DNA of 64,000 nucleotides from Euryodendron excelsum. Its lineage: Eukaryota; Streptophyta; Magnoliopsida; Ericales; Pentaphylacaceae. Under the pieces are notes generated by a model. That model did no database searches and was not told the DNA's origin. It saw only the letters and a list, made by a program, of their open reading frames with translations. This document shows positions 12,309-21,437 of the stretch, in pieces (within the stretch, counting starts at the first letter, position 1; each line of letters begins with the position of its first letter). A program made the translations under genes and the position numbers. The stretch covers positions 57,888,183 through 57,952,182 of the forward strand of contig CM065377.1 in NCBI GenBank assembly GCA_033060915.1, written 5' to 3'.

Positions 12309-12927
12309 TTTTCATAGGCAAAAGCTACACCGGACGAAAGCTAAGGATTGCAGAAGAAAATTGAAAAAAAAAAAAAGAGAAGAAGAGCAAGCAAAAGAAA
12401 AAAACATAACACAAAAAGGGTGGATTTCATCACCACCCTCGAGGGAAGCATCTACGGGCTTCGGGCCCCGGTACACTCTCATTTCCCTTAAGGTGTTTTA
12501 TTTTTAGGATTATTTTTTTTATTTTTCCTTTTCTTTAGTTTCTTTTGTTTGATATAGTATAACTGCATTGCATTTTTGTTAGGAAATTTTCCCTCTTCGA
12601 GAGTGTTTAGTGGAGCTAGGCTAGTGTGTTCAAGTTTCAAATTGGTGGTACGCTTATTGTATGTGGAGATTGGAGGTACAAGATTGAATTGAGAAAAAGC
12701 CGTTGTCTGGCCTAGAATCGAAAAAAAGACGTTGTCCGGCCTAGGGAATTGTGTATGATGTGCTGAACGACCCAAACGGTCCAACCTTATGTGTGTGTTC
12801 ATTATTGCATGTCATATTTCACGAGGGACGAACATCATTGCCTTGTGAGGATTGAGAGTATTGAGAGCACAAGCACATCTTCACCAACCCTAGCTTACCA
12901 TTAGTGGTCGACCTAGGTTTCATTTCA
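12309..12927 (+). other. Athila-like element leader between primer site and gag
   Basis: About 600 bases with no gene. The region contains A-rich stretches (12361-12415), a degenerate GACGTTGTCCGGCC / GCCGTTGTCTGGCC pair near 12700-12745, and pyrimidine-rich tracts. It is consistent with the long untranslated leader usual for Athila-type elements. Confidence 0.55.
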
Positions 12928-14340
12928 ATGGCAAATTCCAATGAACCCGGCTTACCTAATATTCAACCCTTGTATCCAAATGTCCAACTCAACCCGGAAA
13001 GTCATGAGGAGTTTGAGAGAGGGAGCCACCATGGCGACGTGGCGGCCCCCCTTATACGAACTCTACAGGACTACCTAAACCCACCAAGGCAAGCACCAAC
13101 ATCGTGCATTGTTTTCCCGCCCCATCACAACACTCTAAATATTAGGTTGGGAATGATGCAAATGTTGCCTCAATTCCACGGGATGGATTCAGAACAACCT
13201 TACATTTTTCTTAAGGAATTTGAGGATGCTTATTCAATTGCAATGGACAACTCATGTCCAAGGGAAGTATTTTTGTTGAAACTCTTCTCGTTTTGTTTGA
13301 AGGATAAAGCTAAGTTTTGGTTTAATTCCTTATGACCCATGTCCATCCACTCTTGGGCTACTCTCTAAGGAGAATTTTTGAACAAATTTTTTCTCGAAAA
13401 TCAAACCGAGGCCATACGAAGGTAAATTTCTCAGTTTTCTCCTTTGTTGGGGAAAACTTTCTTTTAATGTTGAGAGAGGTTTAAAGACCTCTTAAATTCT
13501 TGCCCTTATCACGGTTTTGCTGATTGACATGTCAACAACACATTTTATTCTTCTTTGACACCCCAACTCAAGCAATTTGTCGAGTCTATATGTGCGGGAA
13601 CGTTTTTTGATAAGCAATCCCATAAGGCATACGATTATTTTGATAACTTGGCAAATAAGGCTAGAGATTGGGCACTTACTGGGACCCAAAATTCGAAGGG
13701 TCGCTCAATCCAACAAGGGGTGGGAAGATATCAACTCAAGGAAGTTGATGATGTCAATGCTAGGGTGGCTTCCTTGGCAAGAAAATTAGAGGATTTTAAG
13801 GTGAAAAAAGTTCAATCGGTAGAGAGTGAGGAGATGAGAGAAGTATGTTGTCTTGTGTGTGAGACCTCGGATCATACCACCTCTTTATGCCCAATCATTC
13901 CGGGTGTGAAAGAGGCTTTGCATGGCTAAGTTAACGCAATTGACCAATATTCAAGAGGAGGGGGCAACCCCTATTCAAACACATACAACTCAGGATGGAG
14001 AGATCATCCTAACTTTGGGTGGAGGAATAATGAGAGGACTTCAAACTCCCACAACTACCAAGGAGGGTATCAAAACCCTCAATCATACCAAGCACCTCCT
14101 CTACCCCCACAAGCACTCCAACCACAACATCCACCTCCACAAGCACTCCAACCACAACATCCACCTCCACCTTACCAACAAGCACCCGTGACCCAATTCC
14201 AAAATCAACCAAGGCCATATCAACCCCTTCATAGGAAGCCCATAGAGGACAATGTTTACCAACTTGCCAATGACATGAGAGGGGTTAGTTCAAGGGTTGA
14301 TAAACAAGAGAAGGTGCTTGACCAACACTTTAGGTTACTT
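12928..14340 (+). pseudogene. Athila-like gag (broken)
   Basis: The ATG at 12928 opens MANSNEPGLPN. The Athila gag signature follows: QMLPQFHGMDSEQPYIFLKE, then LKLFSFCLKDKAKFWFNSL up to a stop at 13335. After a decayed stretch the frame resumes at 13555 with TPQLKQFVESICAGTFF and AYDYFDNLANKARDW. At about 13848-13890 there is a nucleocapsid zinc knuckle of the form C-x2-C-x4-H-x4-C (CLVCETSDHTTSLC). Downstream, up to about 14340, lie Pro/His-rich codons with a 30-bp direct repeat (14108-14167). Stops and frameshifts make it non-functional. It lies directly behind the primer site and leads into pol. Confidence 0.9.
14108..14167 (+). repeat. 30-bp direct repeat in gag
   Basis: Two near-perfect adjacent copies of a 30-base unit containing CACAAGCACTCCAACCACAA and CATCCACCTC encode a short Pro/Gln/His-rich repeat in the C-terminal part of gag. 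It is probably replication slippage. Confidence 0.85.
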
Positions 14341-14615
14341 GAGGACATCCAAAAGTAAATGTCTAAATTGACACAAGCTTTGACCCAAAATGTCCCGGGA
14401 AGATTCCTGACTCAACCTCAACCTAACTCGGTGGTTAGGCAAGTGCACATAACGGAGGGTAAGAGTGACCCTAGTCCGAGTCATGACCAAGTGCAAGCCA
14501 TAACCACCCTTAGAAGTGGCAAGACCAATGACAAAACTATCCCACCTTGGGATGAGACTTCTAGGAAGAGTGTTGGCCAAGAAGAAAAAAGAAAGAGAAA
14601 AAGAGGAAAAAGAGT

Positions 14616-14616
<1 letters not shown>

Positions 14617-14660
<44 letters not shown>

Positions 14661-14685
14661 GGGGGGGGGGGGGGGGGGGGGGGGG
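14617..14685 (+). repeat. 69-nt guanine tract inside the Athila-like gag-pol
   Basis: There are 43 consecutive G, one A at 14660, then 25 more G. The tract interrupts a Lys/Glu-rich linker (KKEREKEEKES) between gag and the conserved block EVFKQVKVNIPILDAIKQ. The upstream Lys/Glu frame and the downstream block share one frame as written, so the length happens to be in phase. Such a tract is exceptional and may be a genuine expansion or a sequencing or assembly artefact. Confidence 0.9.
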
Positions 14686-15483
14686 AAACTTAGCCAACCC
14701 CATCGAGATTTTGAGTGAGAGTGAGAGGGATAAGAGAAGGGACATAATAAAACATGCTCCCTTCCCGCAAAGGTTGGCCAAACCAAAGAATGAACTTCTA
14801 AATGCAGAAATTTATGAAGTGTTCAAACAAGTAAAGGTCAATATCCCTATCCTTGACGCAATCAAGCAAATACCTTCTTATGCTAAGTTCTTAAAGGACT
14901 TATGCACTTTTAAGTGAAGGTTGCATGTCAAGGAAACCGCCATGATGAACGAAAATCAAAGTGCGATTTGCAATGCAAAACTGTGCCGAAATTCAAGGAC
15001 CCTAGATGTCCTACCATTTCTTGTATCATTGGGAATGCCAAGATCGATCGTGCCTTGTTAGACTTAGGGTTTAGTATCAACCTTTTACCCTTTTCAGTGT
15101 ATAAGAAACTTGGCCTAGGAGAGTTGAGCCCTACTCGGGTTACTTTGTAATTGGCGGATCTTTCTATAAAGGTTCCAAGAGGTATCATCGAGGATGTTCT
15201 CATCCAAGTTGATAACTTTTGCTTTCCAATCGATTTCATTGTCCTAGACACCCAACTTGTTGAGAGTTGTATAGCTCACAACCAAATTCCTATGATTTTG
15301 GGACGCCTTTTCCTAGCTACTTCCAATGCCATCATTCATTGTAGGAATGGGTTAGTGAAATTGTCTTTTGGCAAAACCACCTTCGAGCTTAACATCTTTT
15401 CGGTTGCCAAACAAAAGAGGGAATGTGAGGATATCCAGGAGGTAGACATCACAGAGAGCATAGTTCAAGATCACTTTGAGTAG
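14686..15483 (+). pseudogene. Athila-like pre-protease linker and aspartic protease (broken)
   Basis: The block EVFKQVKVNIPILDAIKQ / SYAKFLKDLCT (about 14810-14914) is typical for the end of Athila gag. The retropepsin follows: ISCIIGNAKIDRALLDLG around 15020-15070, with Asp-Leu-Gly where other retroelements have Asp-Thr-Gly, as is usual in Athila; then SINLLPFSVYKKLGLGEL; then after a TAA at about 15148 the frame continues as LADLSIKVPRGIIEDVLIQV and IPMILGRLFLAT to 15483. The stop before LADLS replaces a Gln codon (CAA to TAA), and further breaks are present. Confidence 0.85.
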
Positions 15484-15500
15484 GAGATTTTGAGGACCCC

Positions 15501-16560
15501 TTGGAGAGAGCATTAGTGAGAGGTGAACCGCATGCTTCACTTGATAATGAGGGCATGGCATTGAATGAATTTTCTTATTTAAAGGGTGAGAGAGAGGAGT
15601 GTTTACATGTAGGTCAATGGACCCCTTCTTTTGAACCCCTCCACACTAGTGCCGAGAAACCAATTCCTTCGGAGGAAAAGCCTCCCATTTTCGAGAGGAA
15701 GCCTTTGCCTTCCAATTTAAAGTATGCATTTTTAGGGGATAGGGAGTCGTACCCGGTTGTGATTTCCTCTAGCTTGTCTGGGAACCAAGAGGAAGGGTTG
15801 ATAACATTGCTTAGGAAACATAGAAAAACCCTAGGATGGACCATCGCTAATCTTCATGGGATTAGTCCTCTCGTGTGCACTCACCGCATTTTCTTAGAAG
15901 ATGAGGCTAAATCCATTCGTCAAATGCAAAGGCGATTGAATCCCAATATAAAGGAAGTGGTTAAAGGTGAGGTTTTAAAATTGCTAGATGCGGGTATCAT
16001 TTACCACATCTTCGATTCGAAATGGGTTAGTCCGACCCAAGTGGTGCTTAAGAAATTGGGTGTCACGGTGATAAGGAATGACAACAATGAGTTAGTGCTA
16101 ACCCGCATGCAAACCGGGTGGCGAATGTGCATTGATTATTGCCATCTCAATAATGTGACCCGAAAGGACCATTTCCCTTTACCCTTCCTTGATCAAGTCC
16201 TAGAAAGGGTGTTCGGTAAGGCTTTCTATTATTTCTTAGATGGATATTCGGGGTACAATCAAATTGATATAGCCTTTGAGGATCAAGCCAAGACAACATT
16301 CACTTTTCCTTTTGGCACATATGCTTATTTGGGGTATAATCAAATTGATGTATGCCATTCGGGCTATGTAATGCATCGGCGACATTTCAAAGGTGCATGA
16401 TGAGCATATTTAGCGACATGGTTGAGCAAATTGTCGAAGTCTTCATGGATGATTTTTTCATCTATGGGGATACTTATGAAGGTTGTCTTGGTAAATTAGG
16501 AAAAGTTTTGATGAGATATGAGGAGAGTAACCTTGTGCTCAATTAGGAGAAATGCCATTT
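15501..16560 (+). pseudogene. Athila-like reverse transcriptase (broken)
   Basis: A 299-codon open stretch (15501-16400) carries HRIFLEDEAKSIRQMQRRL, KWVSPTQVVLKK, GWRMCIDYCHLNNVTRKDHF and FPLPFLDQVLERV. The catalytic palm follows in another frame from 16352: MPFGLCNASATFQRCMMSIF and VEVFMDDFFIYG, with FMDD as the active-site box. Around 16240-16345 a short duplication (GYSGYNQIDI / LGYNQIDV) and a frame change separate the two halves. The TAG at 16544-16546 stands where the family has Trp (VLN-stop-EKCHFMV). Confidence 0.92.
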
Positions 16561-17248
16561 TATGGTTACTAGTGGTATAGTTTTGGGCCATATTGTGTCG
16601 GCCGAAGGGCTTAAAGTAGATAAAGCAAAAATTGAACTTATTCAAAAATTGCCCGCCCCGATGTGTGTGAAGGAGGTTAGATCATTTCTTAGGCATGCCG
16701 GTTTTTATCGGCATTTCATTGAGGGTTTTAATGCAATCTCGAGGCCCATGTGTCATCTTTTGTCGCAAGATGTTTCCTTTGAGTGGACATCTTCTTGTCA
16801 CCAAGCTTTTGACAAGTTGAAGGGACTTTTGACCACAGCCCCAATCATTCGAGCACCTAATTGGTCTCTCCCATTTGAGCTAATGTGTGATGCTAGCGAC
16901 TATGCCGTGGGGGCTGTCCTAGGACAAAGAGTTTATAAGAAGCCATATGTCATTTATTATGCCTCTAGAACTCTTAATGAAGCTCAAATCAACTATACCA
17001 CAATCGAGAAGGAACTCCTTGCGGTGGTTTTTGCACTAGACAAATTTAGGTCTTACTTGATTGGGTCATTGGTCATCATCTACACCGACCATGTGGCCCT
17101 AAAGTTTCTCCTCACAAAACCCAATGCAAAACCGTGCCTCATTCGATAGATACTTTTGTTCCAAGAATTTCATATTGAAATGCGTGATAAAAAAAGGGTT
17201 GAAAATATGGTTGCGGACCACTTGTCTCGGCTTCCCTTAAATGGGTGA
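16561..17248 (+). pseudogene. Athila-like RT thumb and RNase H (broken)
   Basis: From 16562 the frame reads VLGHIVSAEGLKVDKAKIEL and VRSFLRHAGFYRHFIEGF, the RT thumb and connection. RNase H follows: PFELMCDASDYAVGAVLGQR (first catalytic Asp region), YYASRTLNEAQINYTTIEKE (Glu) and VIIYTDHVALKFLL (Asp). A TAG at 17147-17149 breaks the frame, and the usual tail MVADHLSRLPL follows at about 17207-17240. Confidence 0.9.
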
Positions 17249-18623
17249 GCCATGGACCCAACCCCTATCAAGGAACACTTTCCGGATGAGCATCTCATGC
17301 ATGTGAGTGCCGTTGAGCAAATTTTAACCCCTTGGTTTGCAGACATTGCGAACTACCTTGTCACCGGTGAGGTTCCTTCCACTTGGTCATCCATTGACTA
17401 GCGTAAATTCTTTTGGAATGTGCGCTATTTTTCGTGGGATGATCCTCACTTGTTTAAGTATTGTCCAAACCAAATCATTTGCCGGTGTGTCCCAAATCAT
17501 GAATTTCAACAAGTAATAGAGTTTTGTCACTCTCATGCTTGTGGAGGGCACTTCTCCTCCAAGAAAACCACGGCCAAAATTTTACAATGTGGGCTTTATT
17601 AGCCCACCATGTTTAAGGATGTACATACCTTTTGTCTTGCTTGCAATAGATGCCAACGGTTAGGAACACTTTCGAAGACGCACATGATGCCTCTTCACCC
17701 CATCACTATTTTGGAAATATTTGATTGTTGGGGGATTGATTTCATGGAACTGTTTCCTAACTCATTTGGGTACCTTTTCATTCTTGTTGCGGTAGATTAT
17801 GTCTCAAAGTGGGTGGAAGCAATTGTCACTCGAAACAATGACCACCAAGTGGTCTTGTGATTTTTGAAAGAGAACATTTTTTGTAGGTATGGCACGCCTC
17901 GAGCCGTGATAAGTGACGGCGGTTCTCATTTTGTAACAAGCCTTTGTGTCTTTAATGCGTAAGTATAGAGTAATCCATAAGGTTGGATTACCGTACCATC
18001 CTCAAACGCAAGGGTAAGTAGAGTTGGCCAATCGGGAAATCAAGTGGATTCTTGAGAAAACCATTAATCCAAATAGAAAAGATTGGTCTTTTAGATTGAC
18101 CGATGGGTTGTGGGCATACCGCACGGGTTATAAAACCATTCTTGGTGCATCACCCTATAGACTTGTGTACGGAAAGGCCTGTCATCTTCCCGTCAAAATT
18201 GAGCATAAAGCATATAGGGCGATTCATCAATGTAATGAGGATATTGATGTTACGAGTACCCACTGCAAACTCCAACTCAATGAGTTAGATAAACTCCACA
18301 ATAACGCCTTTAAAAATGCAAAAATTGCTAAGGCCCGGATGAAACACTTTCATGACCAACATATTATTCGAAAAACTTTCAAAGTCGGTCAAAAAGTGTT
18401 ATTGTATGATTCACATTTGCATCTATTTCTGGACAAATTACGAAGTAAGTGGGCCGGGCCATACCTTGTGAAAGAAGTTTTTTCCCATGAAGCCATTGAG
18501 GTGTAAAATCTCATTAATGGCTTGGCATTTAAGGCGAATGGTCAGCGGCTAAAGTCGTATTTTGAGTCGTTCCAAGGGGAGTTGGATTGTGTGGATCTCA
18601 TTGATCCACCATCCTTTGAGTGA
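17249..18623 (+). pseudogene. Athila-like integrase (broken)
   Basis: The N-terminal HHCC zinc finger is visible as HACGGHFSSKKTTAK...CLACNRCQ (about 17530-17660). The core has WGIDFMELFPNSFGYLFILV with its first Asp, then VISDGGSHF with the second Asp, then HPQTQG-stop-VELANREIK with the Glu region. The C-terminal part includes GLWAYRTGYKTILGASPYRL, GKACHLPVKIEHKAYRAI and SKWAGPYLVKEVF up to 18506, continuing in decayed form to about 18620. Stops at 17600 (Trp expected), 17858 and 18015 (Gln expected) are all explained by single C-to-T or G-to-A changes. Confidence 0.92.
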
Positions 18624-18887
18624 CATTTGCTTGTTGTGTTTTAGAGTTTAGGAGTAGTTCTTTTGTTTTCCTTTTTATAGGCTTCTTTCTCTTATCTGTT
18701 TGGTAGTTAGTTGTGTACATTCGTATTCCCGAGAGTCCCACCCACCTCGTTTTTCTTTTTCTTGTCTATTTTCCTCATGCCTTGAGGTCATAGCATGATT
18801 CCAGTTGGGGAGGGGGGGGGGGCACCATTTGTATGTTATTGTGGAAAATCTTAAGAATTTTTGCAGAATTTCAGAGAGGCTGTTTTT
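18624..18887 (+). other. Spacer with purine tract after Athila-like integrase
   Basis: Non-coding. It contains a purine/G run at 18807-18822 (GGGGA followed by 11 G), which resembles the G-rich tract seen after integrase in Athila-type elements. It could be mistaken for the polypurine tract, but no LTR follows. Instead an internal palindrome array and a second ORF follow. Confidence 0.5.
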
Positions 18888-19098
18888 GCAATCGATCGAT
18901 GGCCAACCCGATCGATCGCTTATTTTGTGATCGATCGGCCGATCGAACAATGAAGCACTAGCGATCGATTGGGCATGGCATTTATTACCGCATCGATCGA
19001 AAAGAAGCAGTATCGATCGATCGGCCGTTCGATCGCTGGTGCTCCATTTCGATCGGTCCGCAAGGCGATCGATCGGTTTAACAGCCGATCGATCAGAG
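18888..19098. promoter_or_regulatory. Second GATCGATCG palindrome array, upstream of the post-pol ORF
   Basis: About fifteen GATCG words occur in 210 bp, many as CGATCGATCG or CGATCGGCCG(A/T)TCG. They are the same words as in the LTR array at 10996-11235, but the intervening sequence differs, so this is not a simple copy of the LTR. It ends about 15 bp before a TATATAAA box. An enhancer-like or silencing-recruiting role is inference. Confidence 0.7.
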
Positions 19099-19109
19099 AC
19101 AGAGCTGCC

Positions 19110-19117
19110 TATATAAA
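19110..19117 (+). promoter_or_regulatory. Internal TATA box before the post-pol ORF
   Basis: TATATAAA is followed by CCCACAGG and about 210 bases of leader to the ATG at 19328. Together with the array in front it has the layout of a complete plant promoter inside the retrotransposon. Confidence 0.55.
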
Positions 19118-19327
19118 CCCACAGGTTCACTGTTCATTCACATTCGCTCGCGAGAAATTGAGAGTTTTGAGAGCCTTTTCACATATTGGAGGAGCGAGGC
19201 ACTGCCAGCTCACTTTGGTAGACCTTGTTTCGTCTTTTCATGGTTTTCTGCGCTTCGAGAGGTATTCCTTCTGCTGATCTTTGTCCATTCTTTCATTTCC
19301 AGCTATACTTAGCTTAGTTAGAGGGCT

Positions 19328-20613
19328 ATGGTCGAGACTAGGAATACTGAGGGTACAGCTGGGGCGAGGGCTTCTCAGGCTCTGGCTCAGTTTCAGCAAC
19401 TCCAACGAGAGCATGCTAGGAGGGAGAGAGAGGGAGAGATGATACTACTCATTTTCGAGGGAGAGATCAGGAGCGAGAGTTCAGACGGGTGTGGAGTGCC
19501 CGTAAGGTGGTAGTGGAGAGGCGTTGGACCGTGAGTCAGTTCGATGGAGAGCCATATGGTTGACTCAAGCCATTGACCGATCGCCAGTGGTTAGGGTTAG
19601 CTTCCTTTAGAGGCCAGTACTCAGCCACCCTCGTCGTAAAGTTCATGGCCAACATTTCATCGGATCCCGTTGGTGGCGACAGGCATATTATTCGATCTTG
19701 GGTTCGGGGTAGGGATGTTGTTATCACCCCGGATTCCTTTGCCAAGCAGTTTGGTTTACCGAGGGTTGTTAACCCTCAGTTCTTTTATGACAGGGAGCAC
19801 CCACCATCTCATGAGAAGATGTGCGCCGAGATTCTAGCACCGGGAGAGTCCTAGACCGCTTCCTAGATCAAGATTAGGCAGCTTGCCCCCAGATACCACC
19901 TGTTGTTCCTTTAGACATGCTATTCGATCTTTCCACTGGGGAGGACAGTGGAGTGTAGTAGGATACGGGGGCAGTTGATGTGGGCTATTGGCACGGGCAG
20001 GACTATTGACTTGCCCCACTTCATGTATATGGCACTGTGGGCCGGGACCCAGGTTGCTACTCCCCAGTCCAGCATCCCCTTTGGTTGCTTTTTGACAGCG
20101 AGGATTAGGGCGGCTGGGGTTAGCGTTGCAGATGTTGTCTTGCTATCCTCCTCGACTGACATAGACTGGAAGACTGAGAAGAGGGTGGCAGGGCAGTTGG
20201 TGAAGAAGGGGGGGTCAGCTAGTTCAGCTCACTTATTTTCTCAGCAGCCGCCTTCTCAGACATATGCCGATACCCAGTCAGGGGAGCAGCAGCAGGATCA
20301 GACAGAGCAGCCAGCGCAACCTTAGGCTCAGGCTCAGGATCAGGAGGAGCCAGCTCAGGGGACGATACTTCAGACTTTGGCAGCTATCCAGGAGCAGCTG
20401 ACCACTTAGCAGATAGAGCGCCAGCAGTGGCAGGCCGACATTATGGCTAGATTAGATCTCCAGGACACTGCCATTGCTACACTTCAGGGTCAGCTGACTG
20501 ACATTCAGCAGTAACAGCAGACACAGTCCACTCGACTTTAGGAGATTATCCAGCACTTTGGACAGCCTCCTTCGGATGATGATAGGGACTTCTTTTCTGA
20601 TCTCCAATTAGAT
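19328..20613 (+). pseudogene. Post-pol ORF of the Athila-like element (plant transposon-protein-like domain)
   Basis: The ATG at 19328 opens MVETRNTEGTAGARASQALA, a Gln/Arg-rich N-terminus. After a frame change come VVVERRWTVSQFDGEPYG, then TDRQWLGLASFRGQYSATLV, FMANIS and VRGRDVVITPDSFAKQFGLP (19573-19780), and later AIGTGRTIDLPHFMYMALWA (about 19984-20043). The order of a hydrophobic helix, VRG.xVxxTPxxxxxxxGLP, and a second helical block matches the domain that databases label putative plant transposon protein, often found downstream of Gypsy pol. The C-terminal half is Gln/Ala-rich (QQQDQTEQPAQP, TLAAIQEQL, ARLDLQD) and looks like a coiled coil. Several stops (TAG for CAG or TGG) break it. 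The same orientation as pol and the position argue that it is the element's extra ORF. Its function is unknown. Confidence 0.7.
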
Positions 20614-21216
20614 TAGATGCATTGTGCACTTCATAGCATTTCATTTCATATGATGTATCTAAATCTTTTTTTATTATAGTGGATGTATTTATTTTTGAGT
20701 TGTTTGTATAGTGATCTTTCCTATTGTGGCATACCCCTCTTTGTATACATTTATTGTATTCTTTTGTCTATTCCGGGTATACTTTGGCATTTTAATTACA
20801 GGTATACTTTTTGATTGATATCCATATCGCATGTATTGTTCCGACCGAGGTAATAGATATTGTATGGTATTAGTATCGCTCTTTTCTATAACTTGACACC
20901 TTAGCTACGTCCTTAATTGTTGATATCATTTCTTTTTGGATTTTTGTGATGGAGGTGTCAAGGTTGTTTCAGACAAGTACCATACCATGTTTTTGATTAA
21001 ATTTAAGTTGATGATTAACCCACCTTAGAGATTATGATACATTACAAGTTTTTGGTATAAAATCATTATAAGAGACAATTCACATTGTTGCGCACTAACA
21101 TGTTATGTGATGCCTTATGTTTCATTCTTATGCATGTATGTCCTTATAAGGTGGAGATTTTTACCATGTGAGCTTTAGAGCCTATTTATCCCCTTTGAAG
21201 AGTGAATCATATTTAT
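20614..21216. other. Junction between Athila-like element and minus-strand Copia
   Basis: About 600 bases, AT-rich, with no readable protein. The left part (to roughly 20990) may be the 3' untranslated region of the Athila-like element. No polypurine tract or second copy of its LTR can be recognised. The right part belongs to the decayed gag of the minus-strand Copia. The exact breakpoint is not visible. Confidence 0.4.
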
Positions 21217-21381
21217 TCAAGATTTAGGACCATTAACGATGATCCTCCATAACTCATAGTCAACAGATTGAATATAAATTCTCATTCTATTCTTCCAATA
21301 GTTATAGTTTGTTCCATTAAACATAGGAGATCTATTGGTAGATTGACCCTCACCTAGAGAGCTTCCAAATATGGTTGCCAT
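21217..21381 (-). pseudogene. Minus-strand Copia element B: gag N-terminus
   Basis: Reading the minus strand from the ATG at 21381 gives 54 codons to a TGA at 21217. The frame carries SLGEGQSTNRSPMFNGTNYN, then YWKNRMRIYIQSVDYELWRI and IVNGP. This is the well-known N-terminus of SIRE/Tork-like plant Copia gag. The frame ends early and the following bases no longer read as gag, so only the start is kept. It sits 43 bp inside the primer-binding site, as expected for this class. Confidence 0.85.
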
Positions 21382-21423
21382 GGATCAACTCTAAGGATGT
21401 TAAGCCTTTAAAATAGAGCACAA

Positions 21424-21435
21424 GCTTTGATACCA
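21424..21435 (-). other. Primer binding site of Copia element B
   Basis: On the minus strand the bases read TGGTATCAAAGC, one base away from TGGTATCAGAGC, the usual Met-tRNA-type primer site of plant Copia elements. It lies 2 bp from the LTR end at 21438 and just ahead of the gag fragment. Confidence 0.85.
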
Positions 21436-21437
21436 AT

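Noticed and set aside
14335..14917. Poly-glycine and poly-proline ORFs across the G tract
   Set aside because: They are produced by the homopolymer in all frames. Only the frame leading into the Athila gag-pol block is meaningful.
18807..18822. G-rich tract as the polypurine tract of the Athila-like element
   Set aside because: A 3' LTR should follow directly, but the next sequence is an internal array, a TATA box and a further ORF, with no match to the 5' LTR outside the shared GATCG words.
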